Assembly: GCF_022557175.1 (NCBI RefSeq)
Contig: NZ_CP092915.1
Span: forward strand, 7,006,001-7,070,000
Direction: 5' to 3'
DNA length: 64,000 nt
Origin: Mycolicibacterium sp. YH-1
Lineage (GTDB): Bacteria > Actinomycetota > Actinomycetes > Mycobacteriales > Mycobacteriaceae
In this document: piece by piece, positions 33,823 through 42,992 of the stretch
Layout: every line of letters begins with the position of its first letter
Position numbering within the stretch: position 1 is the first letter of the stretch
Notes under the pieces: generated by a model
Told to the model about the DNA's origin: nothing
Database searches by the model: none
The model's input: the letters and a program-made list of their open reading frames with translations, nothing else
Translations under genes and position numbers: made by a program

Positions 33823-35007
33823 CTATCGCGTGATGAACTCCAGTGCGTCCGGAGCTTCGGTGAGACGCCGGAGTCCAGATGCCTCGACCACGAAGTTGTC
33901 CTCGATCTTCAGCACGGTCTCGACGCCATCGACGGTGACGGTCACCTCGGGTTCAAGCGCGATGACCTCGCCCTCGGTGAGGGTGACGTCGTCGTCCATC
34001 AATCCCGGGGTGAACAGCGTCGGCAATTCGCAGATCCGCAGACCGACACCGTGACCAATTGCGTACGGAGTGCCGCGTAGCCCCTGGCCCTGCAGATAGT
34101 TGTTCAGTTCCGCAAGGAGCACCGATGCGCGTACACCGGGCTTGGCGAGGGATTGCACGTGCTGGTAGGCGTGGATGAGATGTTCATAGGCAGCGCGGAT
34201 CTCGGGTTTTGGTTCGCCGAGGAATCCGGTACGCGCGGCGTCCGAGGCGTACCCGCCCACGCCGTAACACCCGATGTCGAAGAAGAAGGGATCACCCTCG
34301 CGGAAACGCCGGCCCGCGGCAAACCAGTCACCGCTGCCGTTGCGCAGGTTGCACACCGAGTGCGTCACGAACTCGACGCCGGCCGACTGCTGGAACGCCA
34401 TCGCGGCAGCGAGCACGTCGTGGTCCGTCCCGCCTACGTGCGCGGCGGCCAGCGCGGCTTCCATCGCCCCGGCGTTCACCCGCGAGGCGGCCTCGAGCAG
34501 CCGCACCTCGATCGGGTGCTTGGCCCGGCGCAGACGGTGCAGCAGCGTCGAGACCGGACGAAACTCCACGCCTGGCAACGCTTCCTGCAGGCCGAGCAAG
34601 AGTCCCGGGTCGATGGCATCAACTCCGATGGTCCGCTGACCGCCACGTGAGAGCACGTTGGCGACGATGCGAACCCAGGTCAAGGGATTCGCGGAAGCCG
34701 CGGCCCAGGACGGGACGGGGTGTGCCCGCGTGATCCACGGTTGTGTGGCGTACGGGTCGGGGATGACCTCGTCGATGTAGGGCAGGAACACCTCCGCTTC
34801 GCCATTGCGGTCGACGGAGACGGCGAACCACTCCGACTCGTTGGTGAGATGAGCACGGAAATCGGTCGCGTACCGAATGTGGTCGGGGCCCGTCAGCAGG
34901 AGCCCGTCCAGGCCCTCGTCGCCCATCATGGCCGAGACACGCTCGAAGCGGGCCCGGTGCAGTTCCACCGCGTCGTACTCAGGCCAGCGATACATGTTGT
35001 TGGTCAT
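33823..35007 (-). CDS. M24 family Xaa-Pro peptidase-like metallohydrolase
   Basis: A 394-residue protein with an N-terminal creatinase-like domain and a C-terminal pita-bread domain. Metal-site features are FFFDIGCYGVGGYASDAART, GHGVGLRICELPTL and EGEVIALEPEVTV. M24 members include Xaa-Pro peptidases, creatinase and amine-cleaving hydrolases. It is the third gene of an amidohydrolase-permease-M24 operon, 11 bp from the permease, so it probably acts on an imported dipeptide or N-substituted amino acid. Confidence 0.9.
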   Translation of the reverse strand: MTNNMYRWPEYDAVELHRARFERVSAMMGDEGLDGLLLTGPDHIRYATDFRAHLTNESEWFAVSVDRNGEAEVFLPYIDEVIPDPYATQPWITRAHPVPSWAAASANPLTWVRIVANVLSRGGQRTIGVDAIDPGLLLGLQEALPGVEFRPVSTLLHRLRRAKHPIEVRLLEAASRVNAGAMEAALAAAHVGGTDHDVLAAAMAFQQSAGVEFVTHSVCNLRNGSGDWFAAGRRFREGDPFFFDIGCYGVGGYASDAARTGFLGEPKPEIRAAYEHLIHAYQHVQSLAKPGVRASVLLAELNNYLQGQGLRGTPYAIGHGVGLRICELPTLFTPGLMDDDVTLTEGEVIALEPEVTVTVDGVETVLKIEDNFVVEASGLRRLTEAPDALEFITR

Positions 35008-35018
35008 ATCTCTTGCTC

Positions 35019-36488
35019 CTATTCGTCAGTGATAGATGAGAGTTGGCGATCGACAGGGGCCGCGCCCCTACCGATCGGTGAACAGCGAAAGGCGACCACG
35101 CCGAGCAGGCCTATACCGACCGAGGCGATCAGCGGTGCGAAGTTGACCACCCAGAGCTCAGCAGCCTCGCGCGGCCAGAGCACGTTGACGATCTCCAGTG
35201 CCAGCCAGACCAGGGCGATCCAGGCGACAGCCAGCCCGAACCGGCCGAGGAACAGGGGCTCATCGGGGTGCCAGTTGCCGCGGATCCGCGCGATGGCGAG
35301 CCCGAGCACCGGGAAGGTGAACGCGGCGTAGAAGCCGACGGTGGTGAACGCGACCAACAGGGTGTTGATCTGCCCGTTCTGCAACGGCAGGAACATCAGG
35401 ATCGAGACGACACCGGTCACCACAATCGCATTGACGGGCAGTCTGCCTCGGCCTGACAGTCGTTTGAGCCATGAGGCGAAGGGCAGCTCATTCTCCCGGG
35501 CATTGGCCCAGATGAGCCGGGACGCTGCCGCCTGGATACCGACGAGACTGGCGAGGAATGCGACGGCAAAGAGCATCAGAATGCCCTGGACCGCGGCGGG
35601 CGGTAGATGAGCCGCGAGCACCGCGATGATCGGGTCGCCGTCGGATGTGGCAAGCAACGCGTCGAGGTCCGGGATGGCCAGGATGATTGCGAAGCTGGTC
35701 AGCAGGATCACCAGCCCAACACCGAGGAGGGAGAACACAATGGCAAGGGGCACAGCGCGCTTGGGGTTCTTGACCTCCTCGGCGATGCTGCTGGCGCTTT
35801 CGAACCCCAGGAACGACCAGCCGGCCAGCGCCACCGTGAGGACAAACGGCGTCAGCATGAACGGGGTGCCGGGCTCGGCGGCGAGCCCCTCGAAGAGTAT
35901 CGCCGGAGTCTGCTCCTGCTTCGCGATCAACAGATAGACGGCCACGCCGATCGAGCCGATCACCTCTGCTGCAATGCACGCGGTGGCAACGACTTTGACG
36001 GCGGTTCGGCCGGCCGCGTTGATCGCCGTCGTGATGATCAGTAGAACGACCGCGATGACGGTGAGGACCGAGGGCGAAGCCGTGTCGAAGCCCAACAACA
36101 TCGCGACGAACACCGCGCCACTGTAGGAAACCGAGCTCAGCGCGATCAGGAGTGCCCAGGTGTACGCCCAGCCGGCGAACCAGCCGTACTTCAGCCCCAC
36201 GAGGCGGCGAGACCACTGGTAGACACCGCCGGCCAGCGGCCACCGCGAGGCGAGCACACCCAGCGCGACGGCGACCGTGAGCTGGCCGAGGAGGGTCACC
36301 ACCCACCCCCACCAGAAGCCCGGCCCGATGGATTGGAGTCCGAGCCCGAAGATCCCGTACATCGCGACGATGGGCGAGACGAAGACAAAGGCGAGCGAGA
36401 ACGCCGACCAGAGCGTGAACTCCCGCTTCATACCGCCATCTGGGGCGGCGTCGACAACGACTGCGCTGCCTGGCATTTCGCGGGTCAT
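35019..36488 (-). CDS. APC family amino acid permease
   Basis: A 489-residue transporter with about 12 hydrophobic segments. N-terminal features FTLWSAFSLAFVFVSPIVAMYGIFG and SRRLVGLKYGWFAGWAYTWA, and the mid-protein WSFLGFESASSIAEEVKNPKRAVP, are typical of APC carriers. The start overlaps the amidohydrolase stop as ATGA. It is the middle gene of a three-gene operon regulated from the TetR side and should import the substrate of the flanking hydrolases. Confidence 0.92.
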   Translation of the reverse strand: MTREMPGSAVVVDAAPDGGMKREFTLWSAFSLAFVFVSPIVAMYGIFGLGLQSIGPGFWWGWVVTLLGQLTVAVALGVLASRWPLAGGVYQWSRRLVGLKYGWFAGWAYTWALLIALSSVSYSGAVFVAMLLGFDTASPSVLTVIAVVLLIITTAINAAGRTAVKVVATACIAAEVIGSIGVAVYLLIAKQEQTPAILFEGLAAEPGTPFMLTPFVLTVALAGWSFLGFESASSIAEEVKNPKRAVPLAIVFSLLGVGLVILLTSFAIILAIPDLDALLATSDGDPIIAVLAAHLPPAAVQGILMLFAVAFLASLVGIQAAASRLIWANARENELPFASWLKRLSGRGRLPVNAIVVTGVVSILMFLPLQNGQINTLLVAFTTVGFYAAFTFPVLGLAIARIRGNWHPDEPLFLGRFGLAVAWIALVWLALEIVNVLWPREAAELWVVNFAPLIASVGIGLLGVVAFRCSPIGRGAAPVDRQLSSITDE

Positions 36489-38152
36489 GCTTCTCCTTGT
36501 CGAACGGTGGCGGCATCAGCCGTTGCCACGGCATCTCGATGGCCCCCCAGCCATGTGGCCGTCACCCTGGCTGAGATCAGTTCGGCGGCGGTCGGGTGGT
36601 CGGACAGCCCCGAGACGACCGTGAGATCAGCCAGGAAGCCCGGAGCGATGCGCCCCCGATCGTGGTCGGCGAACTGCGTGTACGCCGCTCCCTCGGTGGC
36701 GGCGCGCACGGCCAGGGCGAGATCCAACCGTTCCCCGGGTAGCCAGCCACCTGTGTCGTCGCCGCACTCGTGACGCGAGATCGCCACGCCGATCGCTTCG
36801 AGCGGACTCGGTGTGGTGATCGGATAGTCGCTCGATGAGGCGATGCGCACACCGGAATCGGCGAGCGTGCGGAACGGGTACTGGGTTTCGGCGCGTGGCC
36901 CCTCCAACCGATCGTTGGTCAGGTAGCGCACCACCGAATCCAGCTTGGCCCAGTACGGCTGGATCGCGACCGTGATGTCGTGGCCCCGCATCGCGGCGAT
37001 CTCGGGCCCATCGACGAGTTGGGCATGCGCGATGACCGGACGCCGGTCTCGGGGCCCGTTCACGTGCTCGGCGTTCATGATCGCCTCGACCGCGGCTTCG
37101 ACAGCGGCATCGCCGATTGCGTGGATGTGGAGTTGGAAGCCGAGCCGATCAAACGCGGCCGCGGCCTCGCGCAGCTCGCCGGTCGGCCAGGCGGGAAGCC
37201 CGCAACACGATGTGTCGTGATACGGCTCCTTGACGTGCGCAGTGCCGCCCTCGATGATCCCGTCCGCGAAGAACTTGACGGTATCCGCTCGCAGCAGCTC
37301 GATGCCCGCGGTCTCGATCTCGAGGCGAGCCGCGACGAAGCGGTCGAGTTCGGCACGCCAGTTGTCAGGGTCTGCGCGGAAGGCGAGGTTGAGCCGCACC
37401 GGCAGACCCGCTCGTGCGGCCTGCAGATAGCTTGGCACGTCGTCGAGTTCGACCCAGGCGTCCTGCACGGACGTCACACCCGACTCCCGAAGCGTCTGGA
37501 GCCCCCGCATCAGGGCCTCGGCGGTGTCGTCGGTGGTTCGTCGCGGAAGGGCGCGCAGTACTGGGAGGAACGCGCCCCATTCCCGGAGCGTGCCGGTGGG
37601 TCGGCCGTCGGTATCGCGCTCGATCACTCCGTCACGCGGTTCCTGGCTGGCTGTCGTGATCCCGGCGGCGTTGAGGGCGGCGGTGTTGCACCACATGGTG
37701 TGGATGTCGCTGGAGCGCAGCGCGACGGGCCGGTCGGCGACCACGGCGTCGAGGTCGCGCGCGAAGTAGCTGGCCTGGCGGTCGATGCTCAGGTCGAAAC
37801 CTTCCCCGACGATCCAGGGCAACTCGGGGTGTTCTGCGGCGAAGGATGCGACCGCCGCCACCGCCTCCTGCACGTCGCGCGCCTGACGCAGCTGGACACC
37901 GGCGAGTTCGAGGCCACCGATCAACGGATGCGCGTGCGCGTCGACGAAGCCGGGGAAGACGGCCGCCCCGCCGAGATCAATGACGGTCGCACCCGCTGCG
38001 GGCGGCACGGCGGCGAACTGGACCGCGGCGATGTGGCCGTCCTCGATGGCGATGCTGCCGTCGACCAATCGCTCGCCGTTCCAGATGCGTCCGCCGACGA
38101 GCACTTGCCGTCCCACCTGCACATCACCCACCTTCTGCGCCTCCTCAGCCAC
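36485..38152 (-). CDS. YtcJ-like amidohydrolase family protein
   Basis: A 555-residue amidohydrolase of the YtcJ/AdeC-like group, cytoplasmic. The metal-binding HAH motif is in FPGFVDAHAHPLIGG (about residue 75), with HIHAIGDAAVEAAVEAI, VIAHAQLVDG and SSSDYPITTPSPLEAIGVAISR further on. A GTG at 38152 follows TTAGGCAGAA; a GTG at 38131 has GAGGAGG nine bases before it, so the true start is undecided. It is first in the amidohydrolase-permease-M24 operon and lies against a tandem-repeat operator. Confidence 0.9.
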   Translation of the reverse strand: MAEEAQKVGDVQVGRQVLVGGRIWNGERLVDGSIAIEDGHIAAVQFAAVPPAAGATVIDLGGAAVFPGFVDAHAHPLIGGLELAGVQLRQARDVQEAVAAVASFAAEHPELPWIVGEGFDLSIDRQASYFARDLDAVVADRPVALRSSDIHTMWCNTAALNAAGITTASQEPRDGVIERDTDGRPTGTLREWGAFLPVLRALPRRTTDDTAEALMRGLQTLRESGVTSVQDAWVELDDVPSYLQAARAGLPVRLNLAFRADPDNWRAELDRFVAARLEIETAGIELLRADTVKFFADGIIEGGTAHVKEPYHDTSCCGLPAWPTGELREAAAAFDRLGFQLHIHAIGDAAVEAAVEAIMNAEHVNGPRDRRPVIAHAQLVDGPEIAAMRGHDITVAIQPYWAKLDSVVRYLTNDRLEGPRAETQYPFRTLADSGVRIASSSDYPITTPSPLEAIGVAISRHECGDDTGGWLPGERLDLALAVRAATEGAAYTQFADHDRGRIAPGFLADLTVVSGLSDHPTAAELISARVTATWLGGHRDAVATADAATVRQGEA

Positions 38153-38157
38153 TTCTG

Positions 38158-38210
38158 CCTAACGTGATTAGGAAAAGCTAGCAGAGTTAGGCAAAGCTAG
38201 TGAGATTAGG
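38158..38210. promoter_or_regulatory. 19-bp tandem-repeat operator between amidohydrolase and TetR genes
   Basis: TTAGG occurs at 38168, 38187 and 38206 with exact 19-bp period. The first two units read TTAGGMAAAGCTAG followed by a purine-rich gap. A CCTAA-CGTGA-TTAGG inverted repeat (38158-38172) overlaps the first unit and lies right before the amidohydrolase start. Several dimers of the adjacent TetR protein probably fill this stretch. Confidence 0.65.
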
Positions 38211-38279
38211 CACAATCTTTCCTTTCTGGCCGTGGTGCTAGCGTGAGGAATTTCGCTGGACGGACGCGGAAGGACGACG

Positions 38280-38936
38280 ATGGCAGCGCCGAAGAAGATT
38301 CGGGCGCACCTGACCGAAGATCGCATTGTCGACACGGCGCTGGACATCATGCGTGACGACCCCCGGGGCACCTTCACCCTCGCCAAGCTCGCCCAGCGGC
38401 TCGGTGTGCAGACCCCGTCGATCTACAGTCACGTCCCGAGCAAGCAACACATCATCGAGCGGGTGCGCTCGCGCGTTGTCTCCATGATCGACTGCAGCGC
38501 GTTTGCCACCAAGGAATGGGACGTCGCACTCGCTGAATGGGCCCGCTCATACGCCGCGGCGTTCGTCCAGCACCCCGAGACCATCCCGTTGCTCGCGACC
38601 AGTCCGGTCCAAGCCCCGGAACTGGTCTCCCAGTACGAGGTGGTGGCGAAGGCGCTGCTCGCCGCCGGCTGGCCCCGATCCGAGATCATCCCGACGTTCA
38701 CCGTGGTGGAGAGCTTCGTACTGGGTTCGGTGCTGGACCTGATCGCACCCGTGGAGATGGTGCAGCCCACCGAGGGGAACTACCCGGTGCTGGAGTCGTT
38801 GCTTGGCCGCGACTCCTTCGACGAGGCGCGGGCGCGGAGGACCTTCGAGTTCGGCCTCGAGACGCTCATGACCGGATTCCGAGCGCGCCTGGACGTGGTG
38901 CGGTCCGAGGACGGCGACCCTGCACTCGTCGACTAG
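38280..38936 (+). CDS. TetR family transcriptional regulator
   Basis: A 218-residue TetR regulator. The HTH is in FTLAKLAQRLGVQTPSIYSHVPSKQHIIERVRS (about residues 30-65). The ATG follows GGAAGGACGACG. It faces the amidohydrolase operon across the TTAGG repeats and most likely represses it. The 3' end overlaps the convergent coiled-coil gene by four bases. The C-terminal ligand domain has no recognisable subfamily. Confidence 0.92.
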   Translation: MAAPKKIRAHLTEDRIVDTALDIMRDDPRGTFTLAKLAQRLGVQTPSIYSHVPSKQHIIERVRSRVVSMIDCSAFATKEWDVALAEWARSYAAAFVQHPETIPLLATSPVQAPELVSQYEVVAKALLAAGWPRSEIIPTFTVVESFVLGSVLDLIAPVEMVQPTEGNYPVLESLLGRDSFDEARARRTFEFGLETLMTGFRARLDVVRSEDGDPALVD

Positions 38937-39997
38937 CGGCGTGGCGTCGTGGTGATGTGGACGTGGTCGAAGTGCCCATAACCCGAGGCTTGCGGACCGG
39001 CTGGCGTGTAATACGTCCCACGCCAGATCACATCCTGTAACCCCAGCCGGGCCGCATTACTCATCGCGAACGAGAGGATCTGGTCTCCCAGCGCGATGCC
39101 CTCGGGGCTCTCGGGGTTGGGAATCATGATGTCGATCGCCAGCCCGCTCGGATGCCACGGCTTCGAGTCCGGCCGGACGCCGTCGATATCGGCGATCTGG
39201 GGAAACTGTGCGCTGACGGCCCGGGCGGCCACGATCGTGTTGGCCTGCAACCCGGCCTCGGACGCGACACCGACGGGCAACGCCTCCGGGATGTCGACGC
39301 GGGCGGCTGCGAGGGACGGGTCTCCAGGCGCGGGCGCATTCGGCGGCGAAAGCGGGCCCGCGTTGTCGACCACCGCTTGCTGTTGCGGCGTCAATCCGGC
39401 GTACTGCGCCTCCGCGGCGGCGATCTGACGCAGCAGTTCACTCCACTTGGCCTGCAGGTCTGCACGCACCGCGGCAGCCCGCTCGGCCGCGGCGCGGGCG
39501 TCCGCCGCCGAGCTCTCTGAGGCCCCGGCGGCGCTGGCCGCACGCGCACGTGTGGTTTGAAAGGCCTTCATTTGTGCGGCCGTCTCGGCGGCCACCACCC
39601 GCTGCAGCGACAGGTGGTCGATCAGTTGTTGCGGGGAGGACGCGGTCAGCACCGCCGCCATCTGACCGTTGCCGCCACTCATATAGGTCATCGCCGCCAG
39701 CCGGTCGGCCGCGGCCTGATAGGGCTGGAGCTGGGCGTTCGCGACCTCGAGGGCCCCCAGGTCGACGCGGTGGCGGTTTTCGGCCTCGGTCTGGGCCGCC
39801 AGCCTGGCATCGACATCGCGTTGGGCGGTTGTGACGGCCTCGCGGCTCTGCACCGCCTGCCGGGACAACTCGTTGAGTCTGGACAGCGCGTCAGCCGCAG
39901 GGTCGGCCTTCACGTCGCTCATCGACATGGCCAGCACCAGCACCGCAGCCGCCGAACCGCACACCGTTCGCCGCAGTGAATGGCGCACCCGGGTCAT
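38933..39997 (-). CDS. Exported coiled-coil protein with ARB_07466-like C-terminal domain
   Basis: About 354 residues. The start MTRVRHSLRRTVCGSAAAVLVLAM gives a classical signal peptide with cleavage expected near DVKADP. Residues about 35-190 are an Ala/Gln-rich coiled coil. The C-terminal 110 residues, with PDSKPWHPSGLAIDIMIP and GYGHFDHVHITT, match the actinobacterial ARB_07466-like domain, which resembles D,D-peptidase/D-Ala-D-Ala binding folds with an HxH site. The design, coiled coil plus wall domain, recalls cell-wall hydrolases such as RipC/CwlO. Starts at 40009 (GTG) and 40024 (TTG) are also possible. Confidence 0.82.
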   Translation of the reverse strand: MTRVRHSLRRTVCGSAAAVLVLAMSMSDVKADPAADALSRLNELSRQAVQSREAVTTAQRDVDARLAAQTEAENRHRVDLGALEVANAQLQPYQAAADRLAAMTYMSGGNGQMAAVLTASSPQQLIDHLSLQRVVAAETAAQMKAFQTTRARAASAAGASESSAADARAAAERAAAVRADLQAKWSELLRQIAAAEAQYAGLTPQQQAVVDNAGPLSPPNAPAPGDPSLAAARVDIPEALPVGVASEAGLQANTIVAARAVSAQFPQIADIDGVRPDSKPWHPSGLAIDIMIPNPESPEGIALGDQILSFAMSNAARLGLQDVIWRGTYYTPAGPQASGYGHFDHVHITTTPRR

Positions 39998-40266
39998 TCG
40001 GCTTGTCACGATCCTTCGCTGCAAGGACCGATCCTGGCCCGGCTATCCGCTGTCTCGGACAGGCTACGAACTGGCATCGGCGATGTCCACCCGTCGATTG
40101 GTATGAATCCCGACCGGCGGCCTGTTCGGTGTCGTCTTTGCCAAAGAGCGAGGCCTGCGGCCTCAGCGCACCCGACGCCGCCTGAGCCGGCCGATTAGGC
40201 TGGGGCAATCGGTGGGGCCAGCGTTGGCCCCGTTCCCCTGGATCAGGATTTGCTCGGAGGAGACTT

Positions 40267-41205
40267 ATGCGTCGACGGCTGTCGAATCGGGCGATGACGA
40301 GCATGGCCGTCGCCTGTGTGGCACTGCTCGTCAGCGGATGTGAAGCACAGGTCTGGGGTATGCCGCCGGCCGCTGAGGACGCCCCGCAGGCGACAGTCGG
40401 CGCCCCACCGGCCTCACTCCCGGTACTGCCCGAAGCCCCACCCGCCCCGCCGGCGGCCCCGCACGAGGGACTCGACGGGCTCGACGCCCGCGTCCGTCAA
40501 GCCACCGCCGAAGCGGCCGAGTCTGGCGCGGATATCGAGACCGTTGTGATGGACCGCGACACCGGTCAGATCGTCTCCAACGGGGTCAACAAGCCCTTCC
40601 CGATCGCGTCCGTGGTGAAGCTGTTCATCGCCGACGATCTGCTGCTGCAGGAGTCGGAGGGCAAGACGAAGCTGACCGCTGCCGACCGCAAGTCACTCGA
40701 CATAATGCTGCGCTCCTCCGATGACAGCGCCGCCCAGAACTTCTGGGATCGCAGCGGCGGGAACGCCGTCATCGCCCGCATCAAGGCCCGGTACGGGTTG
40801 GCGGGCACCACAGCGCCCCACAACGAGCATTGGGATGTAACCACAAGCACCGCAAGCGATCTGGTCCGCTACTACGACATGCTGCTGGACGGCACCGGCG
40901 GGCTGCCACCCGAACAGGCCAACGTCATCATCAACAACCTCGCGCAATCCACACCGACGGGCAACGACGGGTATCCGCAGCGGTTCGGCATCCCCGAGGG
41001 ACTCTATGCCGAGCCGGTCGCGGTCAAGCAGGGTTGGTTCTGCTGCTGGAGCGGCGCCAATCAATTGCACGTGTCCACCGGCACATTCGGACCCGGACAC
41101 CGCTACGTGATGGCGATCAGCTCACTGGACCCCACCAGTGAGGCCGCTGCCCGCGACAACATCACCCAGGCCGTCAAGACGATGTTCCCGGGCGGGAAGG
41201 TCTAA
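40267..41205 (+). CDS. LppW-like lipoprotein with serine-hydrolase (class A beta-lactamase-like) fold
   Basis: 312 residues. A lipobox LLVSGC at residues 20-25 gives lipidation at Cys25. A Pro/Ala-rich linker (35-70) precedes a penicillin-binding-like domain with SVVKLFIADDLLLQ (Ser-x-x-Lys, about residue 117) and SSDDSAAQNFWD (an SDN-like element). No clear KTG motif is seen. Mycobacterial LppW has the same architecture. The ATG follows CTCGGAGGAGACTT. Whether it hydrolyses a beta-lactam or peptide is unknown. Confidence 0.85.
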   Translation: MRRRLSNRAMTSMAVACVALLVSGCEAQVWGMPPAAEDAPQATVGAPPASLPVLPEAPPAPPAAPHEGLDGLDARVRQATAEAAESGADIETVVMDRDTGQIVSNGVNKPFPIASVVKLFIADDLLLQESEGKTKLTAADRKSLDIMLRSSDDSAAQNFWDRSGGNAVIARIKARYGLAGTTAPHNEHWDVTTSTASDLVRYYDMLLDGTGGLPPEQANVIINNLAQSTPTGNDGYPQRFGIPEGLYAEPVAVKQGWFCCWSGANQLHVSTGTFGPGHRYVMAISSLDPTSEAAARDNITQAVKTMFPGGKV

Positions 41206-41261
41206 CGGTCGCTGGCGGTTCTGGCAGGCCGGGGGCGATGTGCTGAATTGCGCTCGGAGAC

Positions 41262-41312
41262 GCCGTTCTCACGCGATGTCCATCCCGAGAATTGTCGCTT
41301 TCATGTCCACTC
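41262..41312 (-). repeat. Insertion-sequence-like repeat, copy 1
   Basis: A 51-bp stretch with 46 identities to 51591-51641 in the same orientation. On the minus strand it reads GTGGACATGAAAGCGACAA, a spacer, then ATGGACATCGCGTGAGAAC, so it contains two variants of GTGGACATSRARYGASAA. Tandem internal repeats of this kind occur in the ends of IS21-family elements. No transposase is nearby, so it is a remnant or a terminal fragment. The identification is tentative. Confidence 0.5.
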
Positions 41313-41411
41313 ATCGAATGACGAAAAGTCGCGTTGCGCAGCACCCGGTTCGAACGGCTCCGTGCACGTGAACCATTCCGTCACCTGACATGTGCGGTTC
41401 GCGCTATCGGC

Positions 41412-42026
41412 TTATGTGGTGTGTTGTTTCACCAGTTCTCCCAGTGCGATGACGCCCTGGTTGATCTGGTCGGCCACCACGGCGGGGTCGGCGTACCGCA
41501 GCTCGGAGATGTTCGATGTCAATGCGAGAGTGGCGAACCCGTGCGACAGTGACCAACCCGTCAGGGCAAGCGAGGAGACTTCATCGTCACTGACTGGTCC
41601 CGGGCGATGTGACTCAAGACTGGCTCGCGCGGCGTCGTACAGAACGTCGAAGGCGGCCTTCTTCGCGGCCAACAACGCCGGATCGTCACGGCGATACAGA
41701 TAGGGGCGAAACATCACCTCGAAGTGACCCCGATGAGTTAGCGCGAATGCGATGTAGGCCTGACCACCACCCAGGAAACCATCTGGACCGTGCGCGCTCG
41801 ACCCGATCATCTCGGCTTGGAGGCGGAATCCCTCGGTCGCCACGGCAGTGAAGATTCCGGTCTTGTCGCCGAACTGGTAGGCCAGCGCGGCATGCGACAC
41901 GCCTGCGCGACGGGCGATCTGACGCATGCTCACCGCGGCGACTCCCACCGACTGGACTTCCTCGACCGCGCCGTCGATCGCTTCTCGGTAAAGCTGCCCG
42001 TGGTGATACGGCCGCGGAGAACTCAT
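41412..42026 (-). CDS. TetR family transcriptional regulator
   Basis: A 204-residue TetR regulator. The HTH lies in VAAVSMRQIARRAGVSHAALAYQFGDKTGIFTAVA (about residues 30-65). It is divergent from a membrane protein gene with 108 bp between, which it may control. The C-terminal domain has the WSLSHGFATLALTS pattern common in TetR_C_33-type members. No obvious palindrome is seen in the gap. Confidence 0.9.
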   Translation of the reverse strand: MSSPRPYHHGQLYREAIDGAVEEVQSVGVAAVSMRQIARRAGVSHAALAYQFGDKTGIFTAVATEGFRLQAEMIGSSAHGPDGFLGGGQAYIAFALTHRGHFEVMFRPYLYRRDDPALLAAKKAAFDVLYDAARASLESHRPGPVSDDEVSSLALTGWSLSHGFATLALTSNISELRYADPAVVADQINQGVIALGELVKQHTT

Positions 42027-42134
42027 AGTCGTTCATTCTACCGGCGATCTGACCATTGATAAGTTCGGCGACCTCGGGCAGAATCGGTCCCACTTGGAAA
42101 CTATCCACTGGTAAGACTTGCAGATGGGAGGCCT

Positions 42135-42827
42135 GTGAGCGACGAACCGATAGTGAGTAGCCGCGGCGCGAGCTGCAGTTCAGCGCGTGTGGCGCGATGG
42201 GTGGGCACGCTCGGCTTCGCACTCCCGGCCCTCACCCTTGCCTCCTATCCGATCTGGTCCTTTCCAGGTACCGAGACCTCAGGTACCGAAGTCGCGCTAT
42301 GGGCCGCGTTGAACCACGACCGGTTGGCCGTGACGATGCTGCTCAACACCGTCGGAGTGACGCTCTGGCTTGTCTTCGGCGCAGCGGTCTACGCGGTCCT
42401 GCGTGACCACCTCCCCGCGAGATCGATGCTTCCGATGTGCTTCGCCGCGAGCTTCTTCGGATGCGTGACGCTATTGCTCAGCGGGTTCACCGCGTTCAAC
42501 CTTTTGCTCTACCGACACCACACCGCCGAAACCGCAGTCCTGCTCTACGACTTGACGTTCGGACTGCTGGCAATGTCGGGGATGCCCACCGTCGTAGCAC
42601 TCGGCTCGTTCGCGGTTGCGATATACGTCCACCACGCGTTGCCCCGATACACCGCGCATCTCGCTGTGGCCGGCGCGGCAGTCCACCCTCTGCTGCTCAT
42701 GACGTTCATCGTGCGCGATGGCCCATTTTCGCTTGAAGGCATCTCGATCACGGCAATGCCAGCGTTCCTGTTCGCCTGGATTCTCGGGACCGCACTCGCG
42801 ATGCCACGCAACACTCATCGGTCCTGA
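42135..42827 (+). CDS. Polytopic membrane protein
   Basis: A 230-residue protein with about six hydrophobic segments: after a short polar N-terminus come WVGTLGFALPALTLASYPIW, LLNTVGVTLWLVFGAAVYAV, FAASFFGCVTLLLSGFTAFN, GLLAMSGMPTVVALGSFAVA and two more C-terminally. The GTG start has GGGAGG a few bases upstream. Similar small membrane proteins of unknown role are paired with TetR regulators in mycobacteria. No function can be given. Confidence 0.8.
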   Translation: MSDEPIVSSRGASCSSARVARWVGTLGFALPALTLASYPIWSFPGTETSGTEVALWAALNHDRLAVTMLLNTVGVTLWLVFGAAVYAVLRDHLPARSMLPMCFAASFFGCVTLLLSGFTAFNLLLYRHHTAETAVLLYDLTFGLLAMSGMPTVVALGSFAVAIYVHHALPRYTAHLAVAGAAVHPLLLMTFIVRDGPFSLEGISITAMPAFLFAWILGTALAMPRNTHRS

Positions 42828-42992
42828 TCAGGCGCTGTCGCACACCTCACGGTGAACCACAATGCCCGTCCAGTCACGGACTCAGCGTGAGACGCTCTAA
42901 CACACCGGTTGCGCGTCCTACGAACTTGGCGAATCCGCCATGGTTCCCCCAACTTTCGTGAGGTTCGGCCGCAGCTAGAAGATCACAAACGG

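Noticed and set aside
36980..38167. 395-residue open frame on the plus strand opposite the amidohydrolase
   Set aside because: Antisense shadow; the amidohydrolase on the other strand has intact metal-site motifs.
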